Shown here in pieces: positions 44,106-52,564 of a stretch of 64,000 nt of DNA (its first letter is position 1; each line of letters begins with the position of its first letter). Source of the DNA: Bog-473 sp963766995 (GTDB lineage Bacteria > Actinomycetota > Acidimicrobiia > Acidimicrobiales > RAAP-2); NCBI GenBank assembly GCA_963766995.1, contig CAVYCE010000003.1:1426001-1490000 (forward strand). The letters are read 5' to 3'. The notes under the pieces were generated by a model that saw only the letters and a list, made by a program, of their open reading frames with translations, was not told the origin of the DNA and ran no database searches. A program made the translations under genes and the position numbers.

Positions 44106-45672
44106 TCAGGAGCAGCCGTCGTGGATGAGATCCACGTCGGTGAACTTCGAGCCGCCGGGTGAGTTGAACTCGTAGCCGGAGCAGAAATAGAAGGACAGAT
44201 TGTCGTCGCGGTTAAACGTCCGCATGAGCCACTGACCGATTCACGTTCGGGTCCGATGTAACGGATGGTGGGCGAGAGCAGCGCGGCACCGGCGGCCGGG
44301 TCGTGCTTGAGGTACTTGTCCAACCACACCTGAACGTAATAGCTGGCCATGGCGCTGCCATTGACGGATGCCGGGAGCACTGGTGGCGAGTCGGTGTAGA
44401 TGAGGTGGGTGGATGCTCGAGGCACCACCAGCATGGAGTCGACGCCGGCGGCGTTCCAGATGTTGAAGCCGGTGTCCTCCTCCCGATTCGGGTTGGGTGC
44501 AGCATCGAGGTTCACCGCCAATGTGCCGCCCGGTGCCGCCTGACATGGTTCGAAGGATGAGCAGCTGGCTTCGAAGTAGGGCTGAGGGGCGAAGCCGTAC
44601 TCAGACTGGATGGCCAGGGCGGGCACCTTGGGCACTACCGGTCCCGGCAATGAGCCCAGTCTCTGCTTGGTCGTCCTTAATGGAGTTCGCCGAAGCCGTG
44701 AGTTTGTCCAGCGCCACCACCGCCTCGATCCGATCGTCCACTCCCTGGAGATAGGTGGCGATGACCGCACCGGTGGAATGCCCGATGAGGGCCAATCGCG
44801 TGGTGCGCCCCAGGGTGGTGGTCAGCCCGTCGGGGCTGTGGTCGAACAGTGACCACAGGGGATTGAAGTGATTGACGGCGAGACTGCCGGCCGACCGGTT
44901 TGCATATGGAGCAGTGGGGGTGGACAAGAAAAACGAAATGGCGTCTTCGGTGGAATCGACGAAGTCCTGGTCCTGTTCCGACGGGACCCCGTCACACGGC
45001 GTCACCTGACCCGCTTTGGTCGGACGCCAACAGGTCGCAATAGGGCAGGTTGGGATCGCTCCCCTCGTGGGGGAGCGTCTCGCTGGTGCCCTGCCCCTCC
45101 ACGTCAAAGGTGAGGACGACATAGCCGCGTTCGGCCAGGTCTTCGGCCAACCAGGCGTACTCGTCACGAGAGGCCTGTATCGACCCGGTCACGATGATCG
45201 CGCCGGGGAAGGGTCCGTGCAATGGCGCCCCCGTGTACGGGTCTCGTGCCTCGGGGAGCGGAGCGAAGACATCTCCTTGCAGCTCGGCCCCGTCGGTGGC
45301 AGTGAAGACCACCGGGACCTCCAGCCCCCGGTTTCCCGGCCAGCTCTCGCGGTCGGGGTTCCCGGCGCCGAACCCGGGCACCAGGCTTCCAGCAGTCAAT
45401 GACAGCCTTGTCGGTTCCTGTATCTGGGCCGCTAACTGACCGCCATAAAGGCCAGCGGCATTCTCGAAAAACGGGATGAGATAGTCAGGGTCTTCCAGCT
45501 CCATGACCTGGCGGCCGAATGCCGCTTCCATGTTGGCGATGTCGCGAGCAATGTAGGTCGGCGATCCGGGCACCGGTCTGGTGGCAGCCTGTGCCACGGG
45601 TGGACTGGTCAAAAGCGACATCGCTGTGACCAAGCCGGTGGCCACCGGCGCGACCAACACACTTCTCCACAT
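44106..45672 (-). CDS. Secreted alpha/beta hydrolase (frameshifted)
   Basis: Exported hydrolase of about 520 residues after repair. The signal peptide runs to about VAQA (residue 29). GAIIVTGSIQASRDEYAWLA leads into the hydrolase fold, the nucleophile elbow is LIGHSTGAVIATYL, and the C-terminal part carries THLIYTDSPPVLP. Breaks near 45010, 44660 and 44235 divide it into four frames; I join them by homologous-looking continuity, so the exact product is uncertain. The TGA at 44106 gives the end HDGCS. Convergent with the WS/DGAT gene; a lipase or esterase role is inferred. Confidence 0.6.
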
Positions 45673-45677
45673 GAGAG

Positions 45678-46168
45678 TTAGGAGGAGAATGACGGAAGCG
45701 TCGCGACTTCCGAGGCCAGGTACGAGCGCAAGCCAGTCACGATGACTCGCTCCACCGTTCTTCCCACAATAGGCATGTGCACCTTCAATTCCCCCTCGAC
45801 GCGGACGGTGGCCGATTCCGGACCGGCACCAGCGGCAAAGACAAACTGTCCGCTACTCGAGACTCGGTCGGGATAATGATCGGGCAACACCTTCCACATT
45901 GTCCGGTGCTCCTCCACCAGTACCTCAGTGCGGGTGATCCATGACATTTTCGCGGGGTCGATCACCGCCCGCACGGCCGACGACACCGATCCTTTGAATT
46001 GGAAGCGCACCTCAATAAGCACACGGGACCCATGGTCCTCGTGCTTGACCACTTCCACGATTGAGATGTTGTCCTTATCGGGACGCCCCTCGTAAAAGGC
46101 CGGATTGCCGTAGGCCCGCACCGCTACGTCTGGGGATACGCCGACTACTCGTCGACGTTGAACCGCAC
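45678..46168 (-). CDS. DUF2505 (SRPBCC-like) protein (frameshifted)
   Basis: Lipid-binding-fold protein of about 163 residues after repair. The N-terminus VRFNVDE is separated by one missing base (near 46148) from VVGVSPDVAVRAYGNPAFYE. Then follow VEVVKHEDHGSRVLIEVRF and a C-terminal VTGLRSYLASEVATLPSF, as in DUF2505 proteins. GTG 46168 overlaps the TAG of the upstream gene. Function unknown; these proteins resemble START-type carriers. Confidence 0.65.
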
Positions 46169-46668
46169 TAGGTCTCCGCCGGACGGGTGGAGGGCAGTCC
46201 CAGCTTGCGGTGATCCCAACTCACCGTCTTGGTGGGGTGCATCTTGATGGCCACCCGCTTGTGCAGCATCGTTTCGACAAAGGGCTTCATTTCCTCGGTG
46301 TAGCCACCCATGTAGCGGTCGAACACGCTCACACCCAGTGTCCACAGTTGCTCGGGGTCATCGATGATCTCGGCCGTGCCCACCAGCTCCACGCCTCTGA
46401 GCTCTTCGTAGTAGTCCCCGTCTTCGAAGAGGAGGGTCAGGCGAGGATCACGCCGGAGGTTCTGCACCTTCTGGGACTTGGCCTTGGTCTCCACCGTGAT
46501 GCAGCCGTCGAGGAAGCCGTACCACATGGCCACGGCGTGGATAGAGCCGTCAGCACCAATGGAGCACATGGTCATGGGCCGCCGTTCGGCCAGAAACGCC
46601 TCGATCTCCTCCGGCGTCATGTCGATCGTCTTACGCTGGTTCACTCCGTGCCCCATGGCCTCGGACAT
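46168..46668 (-). CDS. PPOX-class split-barrel oxidoreductase
   Basis: Protein of 166 residues. TPEEIEAFLAERRPMTMCSI begins the barrel, GSIHAVAMWYGFLDGCITVE and KAKSQKVQNLRRDPRLTLLF are the flavin/F420-binding strands, and LVGTAEIIDD follows. Similar actinobacterial proteins bind F420 or FMN. The ATG at 46668 is preceded by an AGGAGGT site, so the longer frame to 46707 is not used. Coupled to the DUF2505 gene by a TAGTG overlap. Confidence 0.78.
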   Translation of the reverse strand: MSEAMGHGVNQRKTIDMTPEEIEAFLAERRPMTMCSIGADGSIHAVAMWYGFLDGCITVETKAKSQKVQNLRRDPRLTLLFEDGDYYEELRGVELVGTAEIIDDPEQLWTLGVSVFDRYMGGYTEEMKPFVETMLHKRVAIKMHPTKTVSWDHRKLGLPSTRPAET

Positions 46669-47095
46669 CTGCCACCTCCTGTAATCGAACTGAGCGTACC
46701 GTCGCATTCCGGGAGCGGGAGGGAAGAGTTCATCTAGCTGACACTTCCGGTTGCGCTCGGTTTCGCGCGCCGTTCATTTCGGTTCCTTACGCGTGACCAG
46801 GGATGGCGTTGGCACACGAAGACAATCACCTCTGCTCTTCATGGGTACTCCCACCCGATTGAGCAGAGACCACGCCATCACGGCCGGAACCTTCTGGCCG
46901 AGGTCGTGCCGATCCGGTCCGTGACCCCACCCAAGTCTCCGGCGACGGCAGCAATGGTGACCAGGATCGCGCAGGTATTCGCCTCCCTGCGCTCCCAGGC
47001 GACGCCGGTGGCCTCTCCCCCTCTGCCACCGTCGTCGCCTGACCCTCGCAGCATTTTCCCCGCTCCGAACGACGCAGCTTGAGCAGGATCGCACA
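46669..47095. other. 427-bp region between a PPOX gene and the response regulator
   Basis: No convincing gene. The left part contains three GTT-starting 11-mers spaced 22 bp apart (46728-46782). The right part is open in more than one frame but shows no recognisable protein and has many Pro/Arg-type codons as expected of non-coding GC-rich DNA. Confidence 0.5.
46728..46782 (+). promoter_or_regulatory. Three PHO-box-like 11-mers spaced 22 bp
   Basis: GTTCATCTAGC (46728), GTTGCGCTCGG (46750) and GTTCATTTCGG (46772) start exactly 22 bp apart. The actinobacterial PHO box consists of GTTCACC-type 11-bp units. The same 22-bp spacing is seen upstream of pstS and the repeat-protein gene. The site is 60 bp upstream of the minus-strand PPOX start but over 300 bp from the response-regulator start, so its target is unclear. 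Confidence 0.35.
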
Positions 47096-47836
47096 ATGGC
47101 CACTGCAGTCGTGACCACTCCCCGGCAGCCAGCCGCCAGTCCCGCACGGGACAACCGGCCGTTGGTACTGGTTGTCGACGACGAGGAGTCCTATCGCCAG
47201 GCCCTGGCCTCGGGATTGACCCGTGAGGGCTTCGCTGTCGAGAGTGCGGGCGACGGTCACGAGGCGCTGCGCCTGTTCCATCGCATCCACCCCGATCTGG
47301 TTCTGCTCGACGTCATGCTGCCCGATCAGTCCGGCATTGAGATCTGCCAGCAGATGCGAGCCCTCAAGCCGGTGCCGATCATCATGGTGACGGCCCGCGA
47401 TTCTGAGGTCGACGTCGTACTCGGGCTCGAGCTCGGCGCCAGCGACTACGTGGCCAAGCCCTTCCGCCTGCGTGAGCTGGTGGCGCGCATGCGGGCGGTG
47501 CTGCGGCGGGGCGTGGCCGTGGCCGAACACTCACGACGAAGTTCTGCACGTCGGCCCCGTTCGCCTCGACGCCGGTCGCCGCGAGGTGACAGTCACGACG
47601 ACCTGGTGGATCTCTCCCGCAAGGAATTCGACCTCCTGGCCCTCCTCATGTCGCACAGCGGCCAGGTCGTCACCCGAGACTGGTGCATCGATCGGCTGTG
47701 GTGGGACCAGGAGCTGACCGACACCCGCACGCTCGATACCCACATCAAGCGCCTGCGCCGGAAGATCGAGCCCGATCCGGCCAATCCACGGCACCTCGTG
47801 ACCGTGCGTGGCGTCGGTTTCCGATTCGAAGCCTGA
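47096..47836 (+). CDS. OmpR/PhoB-family response regulator (frameshifted)
   Basis: Two-domain regulator of 246 residues. The receiver has acidic VVDDE, the phospho-acceptor Asp72 in LLDVMLP, Thr99 and Lys121 (YVAKPFR). The C-terminal winged helix is DLSRKEFDLLALLMSHSG to RLRRKIEPDPANPRHLVTVR and GVGFRF. An extra base at 47531 and a missing one near 47593 garble the linker, which otherwise reads HDEVLHVGPVRLDAGRREVT. It resembles RegX3/PhoP regulators of phosphate starvation. No histidine kinase is nearby. Lying about 1.5 kb before pstS supports a phosphate role. Confidence 0.8.
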   Translation: MATAVVTTPRQPAASPARDNRPLVLVVDDEESYRQALASGLTREGFAVESAGDGHEALRLFHRIHPDLVLLDVMLPDQSGIEICQQMRALKPVPIIMVTARDSEVDVVLGLELGASDYVAKPFRLRELVARMRAVLRRGVAVAEHSRRSSARRPRSPRRRSPRGDSHDDLVDLSRKEFDLLALLMSHSGQVVTRDWCIDRLWWDQELTDTRTLDTHIKRLRRKIEPDPANPRHLVTVRGVGFRFEA

Positions 47837-47870
47837 GCGGTCAGCAGCGGATTGCCCCTACATTGGGCGC

Positions 47871-48341
47871 ATGCAAAAAGGCGACGTCGTTCCCGACTTC
47901 GAGCTACCCGATCAGACCGGCACCACTCGCAAGCTGAGCGATTTCCTGGCCAATGGACCGGTAGTTCTGTTCTTCTACCCTGCGGCCATGACCTACGGCT
48001 GCACCAAGGAGAGCTGCCACTTCCGCGACCTCGGGGCCGAGTTCACTGCCGTCGGAGCCCAGCGAGTGGGCATCAGCGCCGACAGCGTGGACAAGCAGAA
48101 GCAGTTCGACGAGAAGGAGTCACTTGGTTACCCACTTCTCTCCGATGCTGACCGCACTGTCGCCACGCAACTCGGCGCCAAGCGGGGAGCCGCCTTTTTG
48201 CCCAACAAGCGAGTCACCTACGTCATCGACACCGACCGCAAGTTGCTCGACGTCATCCACACCGAGTTCTCAATGGGCGCCCACGCCGACAAGGCACTGG
48301 AGATCCTGAAGGCGCGGGCACGCTGCCTGAATCCTTTGTAG
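47871..48341 (+). CDS. Thiol peroxidase of the BCP/PrxQ type
   Basis: Peroxiredoxin of 156 residues reducing peroxides with thioredoxin. VPDFELPDQTGTTRKLSDF is the thioredoxin-fold start. The peroxidatic Cys44 in AAMTYGCTKESC and a second Cys49 five residues on give the BCP-type intramolecular pair. The end (ILKARARCLNPL) is longer than usual and overlaps the following SDR, which suggests a possible extra shift at the 3' end. It begins 34 bp after the regulator. Confidence 0.85.
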   Translation: MQKGDVVPDFELPDQTGTTRKLSDFLANGPVVLFFYPAAMTYGCTKESCHFRDLGAEFTAVGAQRVGISADSVDKQKQFDEKESLGYPLLSDADRTVATQLGAKRGAAFLPNKRVTYVIDTDRKLLDVIHTEFSMGAHADKALEILKARARCLNPL

Positions 48342-49144
48342 CGGTCACCGGTGCTGCGTCGGGTATCGGCGCCGCCTGCTGTCGGCGCTTGCTCGATGCC
48401 GGGCAACATGTCATTTCGGTCGACCTCCACGACGCCGACATATCAGCTGACCTCGGTACGCCACAGGGTCGCCAACGCGCCATAGAGGAACTCGGTCGCA
48501 TCAGCGGTGGTGAACTAGCCGGGTTGGTCACCTGTGCCGGCTTGGCCGGTGCCCCGACTCGGCCCGGCTCTTTGTTGGTGTCCGTCAATTACTTCGGCAC
48601 CGTCGATCTCGTGGTCGGCCTGCGTCCGATCATGACGAACGGCGGCTCGGTGGTGACCATCAGCTCGAACTCCACCACCGTGCAACCCGCCATCCCCGCC
48701 ACCGTGGTTGAGGCCTGCCTGGCTCATGACGAGGACCGGGCCTGCAGCGCGGCCGACGAGGTCGGGTCCATGGTGACGTATCCGGCTACGAAGTTGGCCC
48801 TGGCCCATTGGGTGCGCCGGACCGCCACGGGACCTGAGTGGGCCGGCGCCGGTATCCGCCTCAATGCCATCGCTCCCGGCATGATCGAGACACCGATGGT
48901 GAGCAACATGCGCGATGACCCAGAGGTCGGTCCCTTGCTGGACATGCTGCCCATCCCGGTGGGTCGTACCGGACGCCCTGAGGAGATAGCCGCCCTGGCG
49001 GCATTCCTTCTAGGACCCGATGGAGGCTTCTTCTGTGGTTCCATCCTCTTTTGCGATGGCGGAAGCGATGCTCTGCTCCGGACCTCGGACTGGCCGGCAC
49101 CCTGGGACATCTCAGTCCGCCAGCTGGGACAAAAGCTCTCCTAG
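48323..49144 (+). CDS. Short-chain dehydrogenase/reductase with unclear start
   Basis: SDR of about 273 residues. VAVTGAASGIGAACCRRLLD is the cofactor site; it reads in frame from about 48338 but has no ATG/GTG/TTG upstream in that frame. CTG 48323 is the nearest alternative, or a base error hides the start. TCAGLAG, VTISSNST and YPATK carry the catalytic Ser, Tyr and Lys, and NAIAPGMIETPM is intact. It overlaps the peroxiredoxin. Hydroxysteroid-dehydrogenase-like in style; substrate unknown. Confidence 0.72.
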   Translation: MPESFVAVTGAASGIGAACCRRLLDAGQHVISVDLHDADISADLGTPQGRQRAIEELGRISGGELAGLVTCAGLAGAPTRPGSLLVSVNYFGTVDLVVGLRPIMTNGGSVVTISSNSTTVQPAIPATVVEACLAHDEDRACSAADEVGSMVTYPATKLALAHWVRRTATGPEWAGAGIRLNAIAPGMIETPMVSNMRDDPEVGPLLDMLPIPVGRTGRPEEIAALAAFLLGPDGGFFCGSILFCDGGSDALLRTSDWPAPWDISVRQLGQKLS

Positions 49145-49185
49145 TCGCCTCATTGAGTAGCCGGATCTTCCCGGGACTCAATCCA

Positions 49186-49262
49186 CCGTTTGTCAAGGAT
49201 TCATCCCCACGACACCGGAAGTTTGCCGTTTCGTCGAATCCCGTTCAGCTTGCCCTTATAGG
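49186..49262 (+). promoter_or_regulatory. pstS control region with PHO-box-like direct repeats
   Basis: GTTTGCCGTTT (49221) and GTTCAGCTTGC (49243) start 22 bp apart, and GTTTGTCAAGG lies 33 bp before the first, so all three fit an 11-bp phase. TATAGGAAT follows 14 bases downstream as a -10-like element. The same arrangement, base for base in places, is upstream of the secreted repeat-protein gene at 53671. PHO boxes of this GTTCACC type bind PhoP/RegX3 regulators; binding here is inferred. Confidence 0.6.
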
Positions 49263-49328
49263 AATGTCCGCAGAGACGTATCGCGCCCGAGTACAGGCGG
49301 TACCGGGCACCTATGAGAGGAGCAGTAC

Positions 49329-50639
49329 GTGTTCAATTCAGTCACCCAAGAGGTAACTGAGGTGAAGTCCAGGCACTCCAGCAAGCGGTGGGCCCTGGCC
49401 ACCATGATCGTGGCCGGTGGACTCATTGCAGCCGCGTGCGGTTCAAGCACTCCATCGGCTTCAGGCAAGAACAAGGCGCACAAGTCGGCCTCCGGAGCAA
49501 CCACCACGACGGTGGCCGGTGCGACCACGACCACCGTGGCTGGAGCAACCACCACGACGGTGAAGTCGTCAAGCACGGGCACGACGGTGAAGTCGTCAAC
49601 GACGGCAACCACGGCCAAGTCGACGACGGCCACGACCGCCGCCTCCGGCGGCTCCACCGCGCTGGGAGGCTCGAACGACTTCAACACGCCGGCCGCCAAG
49701 CTGACCGGGGCGGGGTCGACGTTCGACCAGCCCCTCTTTGCGCGTCAGTTCTACGACTACAACAAGGACAACTCCAAGGTCAGTGTCACTTACGCCTCCG
49801 TGGGTTCCGGAGCCGGTGAGACCGACATCCTGGGCAACACGGTGAACTTCGGTGCCTCAGACGTGCCCGAGCCCGCCGGCACCACCGGTTCGGGTGGGGC
49901 CATCCTGCAGATCCCCGTCGTCCTCGGTGGTATCGCCATGGCGTACAACGAGCCGTGCCTGGGCAGTAACACTCACCTGACCGGCACACAGATCGCTCAG
50001 ATCTACTCCGGCAAGATCACCGACTGGAATGCCATCGACTCTTCCTGCCCGTCGGGTTCGAAGATCGAGCCGGTGTATCGAGCCGACTCCAGTGGGACGT
50101 CAAACGCCTTCACCCACTACATGACCTCCGTCGATGCCGCCGATTGGCCTGCCGGCCTCGACGGCAAGCAGCCGGCATTCCCAGTGGGTGAGGGTGGGAA
50201 CGGCAACGCCGGCGTCGCCGGTGACGTGCAGAACGGTTCCGGCACCATCGGATATGTGGAGCTGGCCTACGCCCTGCAGTCCAGCCTGAGCTACGCCGCC
50301 GTCCAGAATGCGGCCGGCCAGTTCGTCGTGCCGACCCTGGGCTCGGTGTCCGCTGACGCGGCTGACTTCCCGAACGTGTCGCCCACCAACTACCTGATCG
50401 TCAATGGGACCAGCTCCGGCGCCTACCCGATCTCGACCTACAGCTGGATCATCCTCTACCAGAAGCAGTCCAACACCAACAACGGACTCGCCCTGGGCAA
50501 GATGATCCATTGGATGGTGACGGGCGGACAGTCCGATGCGTCAGCCATCGGCTATGCACCGCTGCCGTCCAACATCGTGTCGCTGGCTGAAACGACCATC
50601 AACCAGATGCAGAACTCAAGTGGCGCGGCCCTCTTTTAA
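49329..50639 (+). CDS. pstS: Phosphate ABC transporter substrate-binding lipoprotein
   Basis: High-affinity phosphate-binding lipoprotein of 436 residues. The lipobox LIAAAC places the lipid on Cys37, after which comes a Thr-rich linker (about 56-105). The binding domain shows LTGAGSTFDQPLFARQFYDY, SVGSGAGE and YRADSSGTSNAF, which contain the phosphate ligands. GTG 49329 is preceded by GAGAGGAG; a second GTG at 49362 is also possible, but the first shares its leader with the repeat-protein gene. First of pstSCAB. Confidence 0.95.
   Translation: MFNSVTQEVTEVKSRHSSKRWALATMIVAGGLIAAACGSSTPSASGKNKAHKSASGATTTTVAGATTTTVAGATTTTVKSSSTGTTVKSSTTATTAKSTTATTAASGGSTALGGSNDFNTPAAKLTGAGSTFDQPLFARQFYDYNKDNSKVSVTYASVGSGAGETDILGNTVNFGASDVPEPAGTTGSGGAILQIPVVLGGIAMAYNEPCLGSNTHLTGTQIAQIYSGKITDWNAIDSSCPSGSKIEPVYRADSSGTSNAFTHYMTSVDAADWPAGLDGKQPAFPVGEGGNGNAGVAGDVQNGSGTIGYVELAYALQSSLSYAAVQNAAGQFVVPTLGSVSADAADFPNVSPTNYLIVNGTSSGAYPISTYSWIILYQKQSNTNNGLALGKMIHWMVTGGQSDASAIGYAPLPSNIVSLAETTINQMQNSSGAALF
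49494..49562 (+). repeat. Tandem GATTTTVA coding repeats in the PstS linker
   Basis: Three copies of an eight-residue Thr-rich unit in the lipoprotein linker, followed by looser TTVKSS-type copies. This is low-complexity spacer between membrane anchor and binding domain, likely to vary in length between strains. Confidence 0.75.
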
Positions 50640-50642
50640 AGG

Positions 50643-51611
50643 GTGAACGGCACAGACACATCTCCTCGCCAACTCTTAGAGCAAAGGCGTAGCTCCCGGT
50701 CTTCGGGCCGGGGCTACGCCTTGCTGTTGTGGGGCGCGGCAACGCTTTTCATACTCGTTCTGGCCGGGATTCTTGAGGGCATCGTCTCTCAGTCCGGTAA
50801 GGCGTTCGGACACTTCGGCATCGGCTTTTTGTGGTCGACGAATTTCAACACTGTCACCAACCAATACGGGGCCGGCACTTTCATTTTGGGCACACTGACC
50901 ATCACGGTCATCGCCATGCTCATTGCCGTGCCGATCGGGTTGGCCACCTCCTCATTCCTGACCGAAATGTGCCCTCGCCGCATTGCCACGCCGCTGGGCA
51001 TCGGTATCGACCTCATCGCCGCGGTGCCCAGCATTGTGGTCGGTCTCTGGGGTCTCTACGTGATGCAGCCCCTCTTCCTGCGCGATGTGGAGCCATTTAT
51101 GCAGGACATTCCACTCGTCAGTTGGTTCTTCAAGGGAACCGCCGAAGGTCCCAGCCTGTTTCTGGCCGGATTCGTTCTGGCCATCATGATCGTGCCCACC
51201 ATGGTGGCGCTGTCCCGCACGGCGCTACTTGGCGTGGGGAATTCAGACCGCGAGGCGGCCATCGCCTTGGGCGCCACGCCCTGGCAGGTCATCCGCAAGG
51301 TCGTCGTACCGGGTGCCAACTCGGGCATCCTGGCTGCCGCCACCTTGGCCTTGGGCCGGGCCGTCGGAGAGACCATTGCAGTGACACTGCTTATCGGCAA
51401 TGCCTCCCGTATCGGTCATCCGCTCTCACTACTCAACCCTGGGGCGACCTTGGGCTCGGTCATCGTGTTGAACTTCGGCGACTCATTGCCTGGGACCCTT
51501 GAGCGCAGCTCGCTCATGGCCCTGGCCGTTGTGCTGCTGGTCTTCACCTTGGTAGTGAACATCGGTGGCCGCATGATTGTGCGATCGAACCGGAACTTCA
51601 GGCTGTTATGA
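50643..51611 (+). CDS. pstC: Phosphate ABC transporter permease PstC
   Basis: Inner-membrane permease of 322 residues with about six helices. The family loop EAAIALGATPWQVIRKVVVP is the ATPase-contact (EAA) motif, followed by GRAVGETIAVTLLIGN. GTG start 3 bp after pstS. A strong stem-loop (50684-50722) lies within the first codons, so translation may start further on (TTG near 50720). The stop overlaps pstA by four bases. Confidence 0.93.
   Translation: MNGTDTSPRQLLEQRRSSRSSGRGYALLLWGAATLFILVLAGILEGIVSQSGKAFGHFGIGFLWSTNFNTVTNQYGAGTFILGTLTITVIAMLIAVPIGLATSSFLTEMCPRRIATPLGIGIDLIAAVPSIVVGLWGLYVMQPLFLRDVEPFMQDIPLVSWFFKGTAEGPSLFLAGFVLAIMIVPTMVALSRTALLGVGNSDREAAIALGATPWQVIRKVVVPGANSGILAAATLALGRAVGETIAVTLLIGNASRIGHPLSLLNPGATLGSVIVLNFGDSLPGTLERSSLMALAVVLLVFTLVVNIGGRMIVRSNRNFRLL
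50684..50722 (+). terminator. Stem-loop at the pstS-pstC junction
   Basis: AAGGCGTAGC pairs with GCTACGCCTT, continued by CCCGG with CCGGG around an 8-base loop, about 15 base pairs with one bulge. It starts 44 bp after the pstS stop and is followed by TTGCTGTTG. It may be an attenuator that keeps PstS in excess over the membrane parts, or an mRNA-stabilising hairpin. It overlaps the annotated pstC start. Confidence 0.45.
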
Positions 51612-52537
51612 GCACCGATCTCCTGGAAGCTCCGGCTCCATCGGGCAAGGACACCGCTTTTTACGAACGACGCCAGTTGATCCAGGCGTCGGCCTTGGGC
51701 ACTCTCAAGAAGCGGCGCACCATCGCGTTGGCCATTCGCATCACGTTCGGGCTTTGCATGGTGCTGGTCCTCATTCCGCTGGTGGCCCTGGTGGCCTACA
51801 CCACGAAGCGCGGCATCGGCGCCATTTCGGTCGCCTTCTTCACGCATGTCCCGACGCCGCCAGGCATTCCCGGTGGCGGTATCTCCAACGCCATTGTGGG
51901 CAGCCTCATCATCAACGGATTGGCTCTCGTGATCGCCATACCCATTGGGCTACTGGTCGCCCTTTTCTTGATTGAGCGCTCTGGCCCGGTGACCAACGTG
52001 ATCCGCTTCGGTGCTGACGTCCTATCCGGACTGCCGTCCATCCTCATCGGCTTGTTCATTTATGCCCAGGTCGTACTGCGCACTCATTCCTATTCGGCCT
52101 ATTCGGCCAGCCTGGCCTTGGCCGTGCTGATGCTGCCCATCATGATCCGGGGCAACGAGGAGGCCATGCGAACCATTCCGGCCGACCTTTGGGAAGCCGG
52201 CCTTGCCCTCGGTGCCCGTCAATCCCGCGTGGTGCGGTCGGTAGTCGTCCGTGGTTCCATTCCGGGCCTGATCACGGCCAACCTGTTGGCCCTGGCTCGA
52301 GCCATCGGCGAGACGGCACCGCTGCTCTTTACTGCTGTGGGCAGTCAACTCTTCAGCACTTCCCTCGGGCAGCCGATCAACGCCGTGCCGTTGGTCATCT
52401 TCCAGGAAGGCACCAATGCCTTCAAGGGCCTGCAGCAGGACGCCTGGGGGGCCGCATTCGTCCTGATGGTCGGGGTGCTGATCCTAAGCATCATCGGCCG
52501 CACCATCGCTTCTCGACTGACCAACAAATCTCGATAA
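51608..52537 (+). CDS. pstA: Phosphate ABC transporter permease PstA
   Basis: Second permease, 309 residues, about six helices. The EAA-type loop reads WEAGLALGARQSRVVRSVVV, then ARAIGETAPLLFTAVG. The ATG overlaps the pstC stop (ATGA). Length and motifs are complete. Confidence 0.94.
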   Translation: MSTDLLEAPAPSGKDTAFYERRQLIQASALGTLKKRRTIALAIRITFGLCMVLVLIPLVALVAYTTKRGIGAISVAFFTHVPTPPGIPGGGISNAIVGSLIINGLALVIAIPIGLLVALFLIERSGPVTNVIRFGADVLSGLPSILIGLFIYAQVVLRTHSYSAYSASLALAVLMLPIMIRGNEEAMRTIPADLWEAGLALGARQSRVVRSVVVRGSIPGLITANLLALARAIGETAPLLFTAVGSQLFSTSLGQPINAVPLVIFQEGTNAFKGLQQDAWGAAFVLMVGVLILSIIGRTIASRLTNKSR

Positions 52538-52564
52538 CCTTCACCAACCTCAACGGAGGAAGAA

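Noticed and set aside
46801..47095. Possible hidden gene before the response regulator
   Set aside because: Frames are open only in part, with no start and ribosome site pairing and no recognisable motif.
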